The translations under genes and the position numbers were made by a program. Below, one piece after another: positions 25,456 to 35,870 of a stretch of DNA of 64,000 nt; position 1 is the stretch's first letter; every line of letters begins with the position of its first letter. This DNA is from Clostridium putrefaciens (GTDB lineage: Bacteria; Bacillota; Clostridia; Clostridiales; Clostridiaceae), in NCBI RefSeq assembly GCF_900461105.1, contig NZ_UFWZ01000001.1, positions 2,378,501-2,442,500 on the forward strand, read 5' to 3'. The notes beneath the pieces were generated by a model that ran no database searches, was not told the origin of the DNA, and worked only from the letters and a program-made list of their open reading frames with translations.

Positions 25456-28248
25456 TTAACTGAATATATTCTTTATCCAGTTAATAAAACCTTTCCTTTC
25501 TTCTTTAACTTCAACTTTTTGTTCTATTTTCACTTCTGGTATTTTTACTTCTTCAGTCTTTATTATGAATTTAACTTTACCTTCCATGCCCTCTTCTATA
25601 CCTGAAAATGTTCCGTAGTTTTCCGATAACTTCACAATTTCATCTTTAGATGCTAGTACCTCATCTATATCAGCTACACCTTCACTTACTTTATCATGAA
25701 GCTTTGTTACTCCTTCTTCATCAAACTTTTCCATTCCCTCTTTTAATTCTTTAGCGCCATTTGCTAATTGACTTGAAGCATCTTTTAGTTGTGCGGCTCC
25801 AAAGTTTAATCCTTCAACTCCATTATTCAAATCTGATGTACCCTCATATAGCCTATTTACGCCCTCTTCTAGTTGCTTTATTCCACCAGTCAATTGGGGA
25901 AGCTTACCTAGTGACTCCCTTACCTTACTCACATTATCTTCTTCTAAAGATTCCTTCATTATTGAAAGTATATCTTCACTATCTTTAAGATGTTTTTGCA
26001 TAGTCATTAGGGTATTTATACTTTCAGGTGACTTAGATATCTTATCCATTATATCTGGTGTCATATTTTTTTCTATAGCTGTTATTATAGGTTGAAGATT
26101 TTTCATATCTTCTTCTAATACTGATATATTACCAACTGTTTCTTTAAATTCTTTACGCTTGCTAGCTTCTAATAATTTCTTTGATATAGCTATATTTTGT
26201 TTGTTTTTATCTAAAGTAGACTTCATTCCTTGTATAGCTGGAAGCATTTGATTTACCTTATTAAGTTCGCCCATAATCTCTTTATTGTTTAATACTTCAT
26301 TTAATCCCTTTAACATAACCTGTGTATTAGGATCTTGTATTTTAGATTGAGCGCCCTTTAATGTAGCAGTCATTTTCTTAATACTCTTCATAGTTTCTGG
26401 ATTTAGAGCTTTTGAAATAGCTTCTAAAGCATCTTTATTTTGCCCAAGAGCTTGTTGAAGTGCTATTAAAGTTTTTAAGCTTTCTTTCATACTATCCATA
26501 CTGCCTTTGGATTTAATAAATCCATCTCTGACTCCTACCACCGCACCATTATATCCACTAATCAATCCTTGTAACTGTTTATTTACCTTTGCTGTTTGTT
26601 GATTATCTAGAGGATAAGCTTTATTTACTGCTTCCCTTAATGCATTAACATTTTCTTCTTTAATTAGATCCTCTGTATCTGCAACAAATTTATTAGCCAT
26701 AGCTTCTTGCTGTTCTAAAATCCCTTTCATCTCTGCTCCATTTACCTTTTCTAGAGCCTTTGCTGAATCTAATATATTGTTAATTGCACTAGCATTTTGA
26801 AATATAGGTGATAGTGTATCTATCACAGATATATCCATAGTAGCTAATGAATTTAATTCTCCCATAAGCGGTGCTAATTTATCTACATTTTTCATAACCT
26901 CTAGTAATGGTTGTAACTTTTCAGCATCTATATCTACACTACTTAGCTTATCTGTAGTGTTTATTAAAGCCTCAATATTACTTATATTCTCTGGTGTTGA
27001 TAATGCTTTTAACTGTTCAATCATGGTATTTGCTAACATTTTTGATATTCCAACTGCCCTATAATCTATAAACGTCTTCCCCATAAGATTCATATTATCC
27101 TCACTAAGTAAAGGTACTAAACCTCCAACACTTGAAACATCAATATCTTTTGCAAAGTAAGCATCATTAATTAATGTTCTTTCTCTTTCAACATTATTAT
27201 CCTCTGTTATTAATGCAATCTTTTTTTGATTTTCTCCTTTTGACATTTCACCTTTTATTATTCCAATACCTTTTCCCGCAGTATTTATGCCAGATTTTAA
27301 ATCATAGGCTCCATTTCTTAGGGAAGTACTACCATCCTTTAATTTATCAGTGCCAACCACTAAATCGCCCATTTTTTCTGCAAAAAGGCTTTCTCCTTCT
27401 GATAGCTTTTCACTACCTTCTTTTAACTTTCCACTAGCATCTTTTAATTCATCTATTCCATCAACTAGTTCTGAAAGGTCTTTAGAATTCTTTAACTTTT
27501 CAATCTCTGGAAGATCTGGCGTAGCTGTTATCATTACTGGTCCCATCTTAAAGTTTTCAACATCAGATTCTATTTCAAGCTTATCTTCAAGTCCAAGATC
27601 TATATCCATGGTGTTAAGTCCTAAGCTCTCCTTTAATCCTGGTAACCCTATATAAGTTACTATATTGTTATTTCCATCAGAAGCTATCTGTCCAGAGTTT
27701 ACCTTTATATTTTTGAAGTTATCTATAGGTAAATTTAATAAAGCTACAGTAGCGAAGGGTGTATATATTGTTTTCTCTTTGCCATTAATAGTAACCTTAT
27801 GAGCTTCTTTATTTTTTATTTCCAAGCTTATTTTTACCTTACCAGATTTCCCTGCTAATTCTTCTGGTTTTATACTTACTCCATTTAAATAATATACCAT
27901 TGTTATTTCTAAAGGTAACTCTTCATTAGAGTTCCCTTGATAAAAGATATCATTTTCTTTAGATCTCCATGTAATTGATTCTCCACTTATATCTGGTTTA
28001 TCTTCACCTTTTATATTTTTTATATCCTTTAAATTGGACTTATCTTTTATATCACCACCGTTTGGATTATGAATCCAAGCACTTACTATCTTATCTTTTA
28101 CATTTCCATCTTTATCTAATGTTATATATACTGATTCATCTTTCTTAACTGCTTCCGATGCCTGTACTAAATTAGGGCTTACTATTGAAGCCACTAAAAC
28201 AAGACTTATAATTGTTTTTGACATATAATTCAATTTATCTTTTTTCAT
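25456..28248 (-). CDS. Secreted xxxLxxG heptad-repeat coiled-coil protein
   Basis: The 930 residues begin with a cleavable Sec signal (about 1-30, ending VQASEA). Next comes a beta-rich domain (about 35-235). Then a very long helical region with L--G heptads follows at both ends: LKEGSEKLSEG, LKDGSTSLRNGAYDLKSG and, near 780-850, LEEGVNRLYEGTSDLNNG. A basic/hydrophobic tail FINWIKNIFS ends the protein. This repeat type (TIGR03057-like) is known from YhgE/Pip-like proteins that work with MMPL transporters. It lies 20 nt downstream of an MMPL gene in one operon with a TetR repressor. I infer a surface partner of the transporter. Substrate and exact role are unknown. Confidence 0.75.
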   Translation of the reverse strand: MKKDKLNYMSKTIISLVLVASIVSPNLVQASEAVKKDESVYITLDKDGNVKDKIVSAWIHNPNGGDIKDKSNLKDIKNIKGEDKPDISGESITWRSKENDIFYQGNSNEELPLEITMVYYLNGVSIKPEELAGKSGKVKISLEIKNKEAHKVTINGKEKTIYTPFATVALLNLPIDNFKNIKVNSGQIASDGNNNIVTYIGLPGLKESLGLNTMDIDLGLEDKLEIESDVENFKMGPVMITATPDLPEIEKLKNSKDLSELVDGIDELKDASGKLKEGSEKLSEGESLFAEKMGDLVVGTDKLKDGSTSLRNGAYDLKSGINTAGKGIGIIKGEMSKGENQKKIALITEDNNVERERTLINDAYFAKDIDVSSVGGLVPLLSEDNMNLMGKTFIDYRAVGISKMLANTMIEQLKALSTPENISNIEALINTTDKLSSVDIDAEKLQPLLEVMKNVDKLAPLMGELNSLATMDISVIDTLSPIFQNASAINNILDSAKALEKVNGAEMKGILEQQEAMANKFVADTEDLIKEENVNALREAVNKAYPLDNQQTAKVNKQLQGLISGYNGAVVGVRDGFIKSKGSMDSMKESLKTLIALQQALGQNKDALEAISKALNPETMKSIKKMTATLKGAQSKIQDPNTQVMLKGLNEVLNNKEIMGELNKVNQMLPAIQGMKSTLDKNKQNIAISKKLLEASKRKEFKETVGNISVLEEDMKNLQPIITAIEKNMTPDIMDKISKSPESINTLMTMQKHLKDSEDILSIMKESLEEDNVSKVRESLGKLPQLTGGIKQLEEGVNRLYEGTSDLNNGVEGLNFGAAQLKDASSQLANGAKELKEGMEKFDEEGVTKLHDKVSEGVADIDEVLASKDEIVKLSENYGTFSGIEEGMEGKVKFIIKTEEVKIPEVKIEQKVEVKEERKGFINWIKNIFS

Positions 28249-28268
28249 TATACTTACCTCCTGTAAAT

Positions 28269-30365
28269 TTAAGCTGATAATTCAACATTTTCTTTTTCAT
28301 TTTTATTTTGTTTCCACCCTTTAGTTGTAAACCCTATAAACTTTTCTGAAACTATTAATATTGATGGTAATATAAATATTATTACAACCATACTTATAAT
28401 AGCTCCTCTAGCCATTAAAAAGCATAGACTCTTTATAAGTTCCATATCTGATATAAGTGCTACTCCTGCAGTAGCTGCAAAAAATGTAAGAGCACTTGTT
28501 ACTATAGATTTTGCTGAACCTTGTACAGATATTTTCATAGCTTCTATCTTGTCATATCCATTTCCAATTTCCTCTTTAAATCTAGATGTAAGTAAAATAG
28601 CGTAGTCTACAGTTGCTCCTAGCTGTATAGTTCCGATTACTATATTTGAGATAAAAGGAAGTGCTGTACCTGTGTAGTACGGAATTCCAAGATTTATAAA
28701 TATAGCAAGTTCAATTGACAATACTAAAATAAGTGGTAATGAAAAAGATAAAAACACTCCAAATATTATGGCAAATATAGCTGCAATTGAAACTACATTT
28801 ACTCTTTTAAAATCGCTCTCAGCTATCCGAATTAGGTCTTTAGTTAAAGGTCCCTCGCCTGATACCATAGCATTTCCATCATACTCTTTTGCGATATTTA
28901 TTATTTCATCCACTTGAGCATTTTCTTCGTCTTGTGCTGCTTTATATATAGAATTTGCAACTATTAAGTTGTATCCATCCTTTTTAAAGTTTGCTTTTAT
29001 ATCTTCTGGTACAAAGCTTTCTGGAATTGATCCACCTATTAATTTATCATAAGATAAAACTTTTTCTATTCCTTCAACCTTTTCTATTCGATCTGCCATT
29101 TCTTTCTTTTTGTACTGCGGCAAATCATCTTTTACAACTATCATATGTGTAGTTGTCATATTATAATCTTCCTTAAGCTTGTTTAAAGCTACCACTGATT
29201 CCATGTCTTTAGGTAATGACTCATCTAAGTTGTAATACACCTTTGCATTATTAGCTCCATAAATTGCTGGTATAAAAGCTATAACGAATATAACAACAAT
29301 AAACTTATAGTGATTAGTTACATAATCTGCAACCTTTGTAAATTCAGGCAATATGGTTTTATGATTGAACCTGTGTATAGCTTTATCAAAGTATAAAACT
29401 AAGGCCGGTAAAATAGTTACCGTACATATTACTCCAAGTAATACTCCTTTAGCCATTACAATTCCTATATCTTTTCCAAGAGCTAATTCCATAGCACAAA
29501 GTGCAAGGAAACCGGCTATAGTTGTAAGAGAACTTCCCGATATAGCTGCTATGGTATTTGCTATTGCCTCTGCCATAGCTTCTTCTTTATCCTCTATTTT
29601 AAGCTTTTCTTCTTCATATCTGTGCAATAAGAATATTGAATAGTCCATAGTTACCCCTAACTGGAGTACTGCTGCCAAGGCTTTTGTTATATATGAAACC
29701 TCACCTAAGAATATATTACTTCCAAAGTTATATAAGATTGCAAATCCAATGGAGGCTAAAAATATAAATGGTATAATTACAGATTCCATAGTAAGCGCTA
29801 AAACTATTGTAGATAAAACTACTGCAATTAACACATAAATAGGAGTCTGTTTATCCGAAAGGTCCTTTGTATCTTTTACTATAGCTGATAATCCACTTAG
29901 AAAGCTTTTTTCATCCATTACTTTTCTTATATCTGTTATAGCCTTTTGTGTAACCTCTGAGGAACTTCCCTCTTTATACTTTATTACCATCATTGTAGAA
30001 TCTTTGCTATAAAGCGCTCCCCTTACATCCTCTGGTAATATCTCCTTTGGAATAGATATATCTAGGACATCATCTATCCAAAGTACACTCTCTACTCCAT
30101 CAATTGTTTGAACCTTTTCTTTTATTCTAGATACCTCTTTAGGTTCTGCATCATCCATAATTAGCATAGATAAAGATGCACTTGCAAATGTATCATCCAA
30201 AATATTTTGACCTTTCATAGAATCTAAATCTTGTGGTAAATAAGTCAAAACATCATAATTTATTTTTGTATTTATCATACCAAAAACTGATAAAATTGAT
30301 AAAAGTATTGCTACTATAAGCACTATATTTCTATGCTTTGATATGAATGCACCAAATTTCTTCAC
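28269..30365 (-). CDS. MMPL/RND family transporter
   Basis: The 698 residues consist of two halves, each with one membrane helix, a large extracellular loop and five more helices. This is the MMPL layout of lipid- and hydrophobe-exporting RND pumps. Membrane-domain marks are QLGVTMDYSIFLLHRYEEE in the first half and QLGATVDYAILLTSRFKEE in the second; the Asp-Tyr pairs resemble the proton relay residues. Translation starts at GTG 30365 behind AATGAGG. The operon order is tetR, MMPL, then the coiled-coil secreted protein. It probably exports a lipid or toxic hydrophobic compound under TetR control. The substrate is not inferable. Confidence 0.88.
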   Translation of the reverse strand: MKKFGAFISKHRNIVLIVAILLSILSVFGMINTKINYDVLTYLPQDLDSMKGQNILDDTFASASLSMLIMDDAEPKEVSRIKEKVQTIDGVESVLWIDDVLDISIPKEILPEDVRGALYSKDSTMMVIKYKEGSSSEVTQKAITDIRKVMDEKSFLSGLSAIVKDTKDLSDKQTPIYVLIAVVLSTIVLALTMESVIIPFIFLASIGFAILYNFGSNIFLGEVSYITKALAAVLQLGVTMDYSIFLLHRYEEEKLKIEDKEEAMAEAIANTIAAISGSSLTTIAGFLALCAMELALGKDIGIVMAKGVLLGVICTVTILPALVLYFDKAIHRFNHKTILPEFTKVADYVTNHYKFIVVIFVIAFIPAIYGANNAKVYYNLDESLPKDMESVVALNKLKEDYNMTTTHMIVVKDDLPQYKKKEMADRIEKVEGIEKVLSYDKLIGGSIPESFVPEDIKANFKKDGYNLIVANSIYKAAQDEENAQVDEIINIAKEYDGNAMVSGEGPLTKDLIRIAESDFKRVNVVSIAAIFAIIFGVFLSFSLPLILVLSIELAIFINLGIPYYTGTALPFISNIVIGTIQLGATVDYAILLTSRFKEEIGNGYDKIEAMKISVQGSAKSIVTSALTFFAATAGVALISDMELIKSLCFLMARGAIISMVVIIFILPSILIVSEKFIGFTTKGWKQNKNEKENVELSA

Positions 30366-30389
30366 TTTGCCTCATTCCTTTCTTTATCT

Positions 30390-31013
<624 letters not shown>

Positions 31014-31144
31014 CTTATCCACTCCTGATATAATCTTTATGTGATATCCATAATGTTCTATACTCCTTCTTTCATAAAAAAGCCTTCTAAACTGTTTATC
31101 TCTATCTTATTTCTTTTGTACATTTCAAATAAACTTTTTAGTTT

Positions 31145-31161
31145 AATGACCACCGGTCATT
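31145..31161. promoter_or_regulatory. TetR-type operator site 1
   Basis: AATGACCACCGGTCATT is a perfect inverted repeat (7-bp arms, 3-bp centre), upstream of the TetR-MMPL operon. It is the likely binding site of that repressor. Confidence 0.65.
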
Positions 31162-31188
31162 TATCTAACATATATTATTATATCCCTT

Positions 31189-31205
31189 AATGACCAATAG
31201 TCAAT
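31189..31205. promoter_or_regulatory. TetR-type operator site 2
   Basis: AATGACCAATAGTCAAT is an imperfect copy of site 1, with centres 44 bp (about four helical turns) apart. Confidence 0.5.
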
Positions 31206-31356
31206 ATATTTTACCAAACTTTTTAATTAATAATTTTATAACTTGTTTTCCGAAAATTAATGTATACCTTTACCACATTCTAATTACTAAATATTATGTT
31301 TATAAGTGATCTATGTTATAATAATAAATATATTTTTTGTTATTATATTATTATTT

Positions 31357-31386
31357 TTGTTATTAAAAATAATAATATAGTATAAT
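31357..31386 (+). promoter_or_regulatory. Promoter of the ABC-F gene
   Basis: TTGTTA (31357-31362), 18 bp, TATAAT (31381-31386). The resulting leader is only about 28 nt, so there is no room for the ribosome-stalling attenuator typical of antibiotic-resistance ABC-F genes. Confidence 0.65.
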
Positions 31387-31420
31387 GTAGTCAATAATAA
31401 AAAAACAAGGCGGTATTAAT

Positions 31421-33334
31421 ATGATTGTTATTGGTTGTAAAAATATTTCAAAAAGTTATGGTATAGATGTAGTATTAAACAAAGTAAATTTTTCTATAAA
31501 TGAAGGAGATAAAGTTGGTTTTATAGGTGCTAACGGAGCTGGTAAATCCACCTTATTTAAAATATTAACAGGTGAGCTTTCTTATGATACAGGTGATATA
31601 TTCATAGATAAAAACAAAGCCCTAGGCTACCTTTCCCAACATCTTTCCCTAGGATCTAATAGTAGTATTTATGAAGAAATGCTTTCTGTTTTTAGTGAAC
31701 TACTATCCATTGAAAAAAAACTAAAAGAGTTAGAACTTAAGTTAAATGAAGGCTATGATCCTAATAAAGCTGCCTATCATGATAAGCTTATAAAAGACTA
31801 TACAACTTTAACTGAATTGTATAATAATAAAGGTGGATATACATATAAAGGTGATATTAATAGGATATTAAAAGGATTAGGCTTCTTCGAAGATGACTAT
31901 GAAAAGCCTATAACTATTCTAAGCGGTGGTCAAAAAACTAGGGTCGCCCTTTGTAAACTTCTTCTTACAAAGCCTGAAATATTACTTCTAGACGAGCCTA
32001 CAAATCATTTAGATTTAGATGCTATAGAGTGGCTTGAAGATTACTTGAAGGGCTATAAAGGAACCATCATTATTATATCCCATGATAGGTTTTTCTTAGA
32101 TGCTATAACTACCCACACCTTTGAACTTATTAATGGACACGTAGATTGTTATAACGCAAATTACTCAAAATATATAGACCTTAGAAAAAAAGAATTTGAA
32201 ACAAAGCTAAAAGCTTATAATCTCCAACAAATTGAAATTAAAAGACAAGAGGACATTATTGAAAAATATAAATCTTTTAATCGTGAAAAAAGTATCCGAG
32301 CAGCAGAAAGTAGAGAAAAAGCCTTAGCTAAAATAGAAAGACTAGAAACCCCTGATAAAGACTCAAAGGCTTCTAAAATTAAATTCGAAACCTTAATAAA
32401 AAGTGGAAATGATGTATTATATATAGAAAACTTAAGCAAAAACTTCGGAGAAAACCAACTTTTCTCTGATGTTAATCTTGATATAAAAAGAGGAGATCGT
32501 ATAGCCCTTATTGGTGAAAACGGAAGAGGTAAAACCACCCTCTTTAAGATCATAATGGATGACATACCTCCTAATAAAGGTACAAAGACCTTAGGTAAAA
32601 ATGTATTCATTGGCTATTATGATCAGGAACAATCTAACTTAAATGAAAGCAAAACAATTATTGATGAGATTTGGGATGAATATCCTCATATGACAACAAC
32701 TCAAGTTAGAAATGCTTTGGCATCATTTCTTTTTACTGGTGATGATGTTTTTAAGGAAATAAACAAATTAAGCGGTGGCGAAAAATGTAGAATTAATCTT
32801 TTAAAGCTTATGCTTTCAAAATCTAATTTTCTATTATTAGATGAACCTACAAATCATTTAGATATTATGTCAAGAGAAGCCTTAGAAGATGCTATAAATA
32901 ACTACGATGGAACCTTACTTATTATTTCACATGATAGATACTTTTTAAATAAAGTTATAAATAATATCTGTGAACTTAATTCAGATGGAGTAAAAGAGTA
33001 CCTTGGAAATTATAATTACTTCCAAGAAAAGAAGAAGAATCCTTCTAGATATGAAGGATTAGAAGAACTTCAAAACAAAAGCAAAACTCAGGTATCTGAA
33101 GAAAAACGCAAAAGAAGAAATTTAGATAAAAAAGCAAAAGAAGAAGAAAATAAACTTAAATCTTTAGAACAAGATATTTCATCTAGTGAATCAAATATAC
33201 TAAAACTTCAAGAACTACTTTGTTTAGAAGAAGTTTATTCAAATGCAGAAAAGAGTGAATCTATTAACAAAGAATTACTAGAACTACAAAAAGTATTAGA
33301 AACTTTATATGAAGAATGGGAAAAGCTGATATAG
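31421..33334 (+). CDS. ABC-F ribosome-associated ATPase (YdiF-like)
   Basis: This 637-residue soluble protein has two ABC modules and no membrane domain. The first has Walker A GANGAGKST and Walker B LLLLDEPTNHLD; the second has GENGRGKTT and LLLDEPTNHLD, with signatures LSGGQKTR and LSGGEKCR. The inter-domain P-site tRNA-interaction linker is at about 235-320. A charged coiled-coil tail (about 545-637) follows. Order and length match the YdiF group of Bacillus. ABC-F proteins bind the ribosomal E site and either assist translation or protect from antibiotics. The short leader argues for a housekeeping role. The start has AAGGCGG. Confidence 0.92.
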   Translation: MIVIGCKNISKSYGIDVVLNKVNFSINEGDKVGFIGANGAGKSTLFKILTGELSYDTGDIFIDKNKALGYLSQHLSLGSNSSIYEEMLSVFSELLSIEKKLKELELKLNEGYDPNKAAYHDKLIKDYTTLTELYNNKGGYTYKGDINRILKGLGFFEDDYEKPITILSGGQKTRVALCKLLLTKPEILLLDEPTNHLDLDAIEWLEDYLKGYKGTIIIISHDRFFLDAITTHTFELINGHVDCYNANYSKYIDLRKKEFETKLKAYNLQQIEIKRQEDIIEKYKSFNREKSIRAAESREKALAKIERLETPDKDSKASKIKFETLIKSGNDVLYIENLSKNFGENQLFSDVNLDIKRGDRIALIGENGRGKTTLFKIIMDDIPPNKGTKTLGKNVFIGYYDQEQSNLNESKTIIDEIWDEYPHMTTTQVRNALASFLFTGDDVFKEINKLSGGEKCRINLLKLMLSKSNFLLLDEPTNHLDIMSREALEDAINNYDGTLLIISHDRYFLNKVINNICELNSDGVKEYLGNYNYFQEKKKNPSRYEGLEELQNKSKTQVSEEKRKRRNLDKKAKEEENKLKSLEQDISSSESNILKLQELLCLEEVYSNAEKSESINKELLELQKVLETLYEEWEKLI

Positions 33335-33353
33335 TAATTACTATATCAGCTTT
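33322..33353. terminator. Terminator overlapping the ABC-F stop
   Basis: AAAGCTGATATAGT pairs perfectly with ACTATATCAGCTTT around AATT. The left arm contains the stop codon of the plus-strand gene. It also faces the convergent protease gene. Confidence 0.8.
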
Positions 33354-33378
33354 CTACATTTACTTACCTTGCCTAATT

Positions 33379-34653
33379 TTATCTCTTTTCCTGTAATATA
33401 ATTTTTATAGTTTTGCTTTTACCCTCTCTGTAAACTTCAATACTAACTTCATCTCCATTACCTTTTTGAGATTTCAACTTATTTAATTCAGCCATAGTAT
33501 TTATCTTATTACCATCAAATCCTGTGATAACATCAGATGGTCTTATTCCAACCTTTTCTGCTGGACTAAACTCTATAACCTCCATAACGTAAACTCCTAC
33601 TGGTATTTTATTTTCTTTAGATACCCTTTCTGATATATCTCTTCCCCTAATACCTATTTCTAATATAGGTTTTGATAAATCTCCAAGTTTTGCTTTAGCT
33701 TGATTTATAGGTATAGAAAAACCAATACCTTCTACCCCACCTTCCGCTGACTTTGAATTAATTTTGGCAGTATTCATACCTATTACTTCACCTCTTGAAT
33801 TTAATAAAGGACCACCACTATTACCAGGATTTATAGCTGCATCTGTTTGAATAAGCGTTAAGTCTTTACCACCTATATTTATAGTTCTATTTATTGCACT
33901 TACTATACCAGATGTTACAGTTCCCAAAAATTCCTTTCCTAGAGGATTTCCTATTGCAACAACTGATTCTCCTGCTTGAACAGAATCTGAATCTCCAAGC
34001 TCCACTACTCCCGGCATCTTCATTTCTTCTTTTATCTTAACTACAGCTATATCATTTTCTGCATCGTAGTTTACAACCTTTGCTCCAACTTCCTTACCAT
34101 CATTTAATATTACTTTCACATCTTGAGCGCCTTTTATAACATGGTAATTTGTAAGTAAGTAACCTTCTTCATTTATTATAAATCCAGATCCTATACCTTC
34201 TGTTGCTTGATTTCCAAAAATACCATAGTCTTTTATACTTTTGGTGGTAACTCCAACCACAGCTGGCCCCACCTTATCTATAATTTCAGTAACAGTTAAA
34301 GCTTCCTTATCTTCTCTTAAAGAAGTGGTACCATAATTTTTGTTTTTTTCTTCTATTATAGTTTTGTATAAGGCAGTGCTTTTAAATTTTTCACTTTGTG
34401 GGGCTACATATAGTACCCCAGCTGCTCCTAAAAGCCCACCTATTATAGCAAATATTAATGACAAAGCTACATATGGAAATATACTTCTATCTCTATATTT
34501 TTTATTATCAACCTTTTCCATACTCATATTCTCCCTTCGATGATTTTCATTATCATTTTCAGACTTTTCTTTTGGTATAATAATAAAATCTGGTGAATAT
34601 CCCTGTATCTTCTTTTTTGTGTTTTCAGAGTTATTTTCATACCTCTCATCCAT
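33379..34653 (-). CDS. HtrA/DegP-like membrane-anchored serine protease
   Basis: This quality-control protease acts outside the membrane on misfolded exported proteins. The 424 residues have a cytoplasmic lead of about 58, one membrane helix (59-84), a trypsin-like domain and a C-terminal PDZ domain (about 325-420). The catalytic triad is readable: His in LLTNYHVIKG, Asp in AENDIAVVKI and Ser in NPGNSGGPLLNS. The single-helix anchor and one PDZ match the Gram-positive HtrA/HtrB/YyxA type. The start has GAGAGGATG. I see no CssR-type operator with certainty. Confidence 0.93.
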   Translation of the reverse strand: MDERYENNSENTKKKIQGYSPDFIIIPKEKSENDNENHRRENMSMEKVDNKKYRDRSIFPYVALSLIFAIIGGLLGAAGVLYVAPQSEKFKSTALYKTIIEEKNKNYGTTSLREDKEALTVTEIIDKVGPAVVGVTTKSIKDYGIFGNQATEGIGSGFIINEEGYLLTNYHVIKGAQDVKVILNDGKEVGAKVVNYDAENDIAVVKIKEEMKMPGVVELGDSDSVQAGESVVAIGNPLGKEFLGTVTSGIVSAINRTINIGGKDLTLIQTDAAINPGNSGGPLLNSRGEVIGMNTAKINSKSAEGGVEGIGFSIPINQAKAKLGDLSKPILEIGIRGRDISERVSKENKIPVGVYVMEVIEFSPAEKVGIRPSDVITGFDGNKINTMAELNKLKSQKGNGDEVSIEVYREGKSKTIKIILQEKR

Positions 34654-34730
34654 TCAAATCATCCTCTCTATACTTATATTCTGTTCTTGTTTATATATTA
34701 AACTATAATTGTTACAACTGTATGTCAAAA

Positions 34731-34788
34731 TATAAAATTTTAGTGAGGTATTCAAATTATATATTGAAATCCTCACTAAAATTTTATA
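34731..34788 (-). terminator. Long-stem terminator after the hydrolase gene
   Basis: An 18-bp perfect inverted repeat (34731-34748 with 34771-34788) has a 22-nt loop that holds a second small stem TTCAA/TTGAA. Confidence 0.65.
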
Positions 34789-34851
34789 TTTAAGTATGAT
34801 AGTAAATAATTCTAAAAATACTATTTACCTTTCTATAAAAACTAACTCCCG

Positions 34852-35868
34852 CTACTTTTCAGATAACTTATTTGTTTCTTTTAGAATATTCCCTAAATAA
34901 AATATGATTGAATTTTCATCTTCTAAGGGTATATTACTTATATTAGGTAATACTTTAACCTCAGATTTAGATGATAGTTCCGACAGTTTGCTAGCTTCTT
35001 TTATATATTTATCACCTTTATTCTCACTCAATAAGATTACTAATGGTTTATTACCTAATGACCCTTCATGTTGCAAGTCCAAATTGTAATTTTTCAAAAT
35101 TTTTAATTCCTCTTTGTATGCTCTTAAATATTTTTTACTTACAGTAAATGAATTAAATATCTCTGCATTTTCTTCTGAAAGAAGTGATGTTATATCATTT
35201 TTTATTTTAATCATATTTATATTATTAAGTATTCTTATAGAACCTATACTGGAAAATGTTTCCTGAACTGATTTATTTCTTATTTGTTTTTTCAAATCCT
35301 TTTGTGTTTCCTTTAAGCTAAGATTATTCTCTAATATAGGATTTATAAGTATCGATCCTATGACTTCATTTGGGTACCTTTTAGCAAAGTTACTAGCTAA
35401 AAGTGATCCATATGAATTTCCCACAAATATATAAGGTCCATTAACTGCTCCTTTATATAATATATCTGAAAGGTCTTTAACTTCATCCTCTATACTTATC
35501 TCTTTTGCTGATCCTTCACTTAAGCCATATCCTGACCTATCATAATAAAATACTCTAAAATTCTTTGGCATACTCTTAACAAGTTTACTCCACTCTAAGT
35601 GATCCGCTCCTATATCCGATTCTAAAATTATAGTAGCCTTTCCATGACCAACTAAATCATAATATATCTTTTTTTCATTTATAGATACATATTTACCCTT
35701 GCCTTTTGCTTTAATGCTCATCTTATGGCTACTTATATTTTCATATAACATTCCAAAGAATGTTATTAAAAATAATATTACAACAACTATTTCTACAACT
35801 CTTAATTTATTAACCTTCCTTTTGGGTTTATATTTATGCATACTATTAGAGTAAGGTAAAAACTTCAT
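34852..35868 (-). CDS. Membrane-anchored alpha/beta hydrolase
   Basis: The protein has 338 residues. A short basic N-terminus and one membrane helix (about 24-45) are followed by an alpha/beta-hydrolase fold outside the membrane. The nucleophile elbow is VGNSYGSLLA, and the earlier YYDRSGYGLSEGSA loop is typical of the fold. The region between has the usual lid. Substrate specificity is not evident; lipid or ester hydrolysis is possible. It starts 2 nt after the tsaD stop on the same strand, so the two are translationally coupled, but no functional link to tRNA modification is known to me. Confidence 0.8.
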   Translation of the reverse strand: MKFLPYSNSMHKYKPKRKVNKLRVVEIVVVILFLITFFGMLYENISSHKMSIKAKGKGKYVSINEKKIYYDLVGHGKATIILESDIGADHLEWSKLVKSMPKNFRVFYYDRSGYGLSEGSAKEISIEDEVKDLSDILYKGAVNGPYIFVGNSYGSLLASNFAKRYPNEVIGSILINPILENNLSLKETQKDLKKQIRNKSVQETFSSIGSIRILNNINMIKIKNDITSLLSEENAEIFNSFTVSKKYLRAYKEELKILKNYNLDLQHEGSLGNKPLVILLSENKGDKYIKEASKLSELSSKSEVKVLPNISNIPLEDENSIIFYLGNILKETNKLSEK

Positions 35869-35870
35869 AA

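Noticed and set aside
27174..27655. Overlapping plus-strand frames inside the xxxLxxG gene
   Set aside because: They are shadows without ribosome sites; the minus-strand frame is continuous over 930 codons with a signal peptide.
32215..32610. 131-residue minus-strand frame inside the ABC-F gene
   Set aside because: It is antisense to conserved ABC domains and has no own signals.
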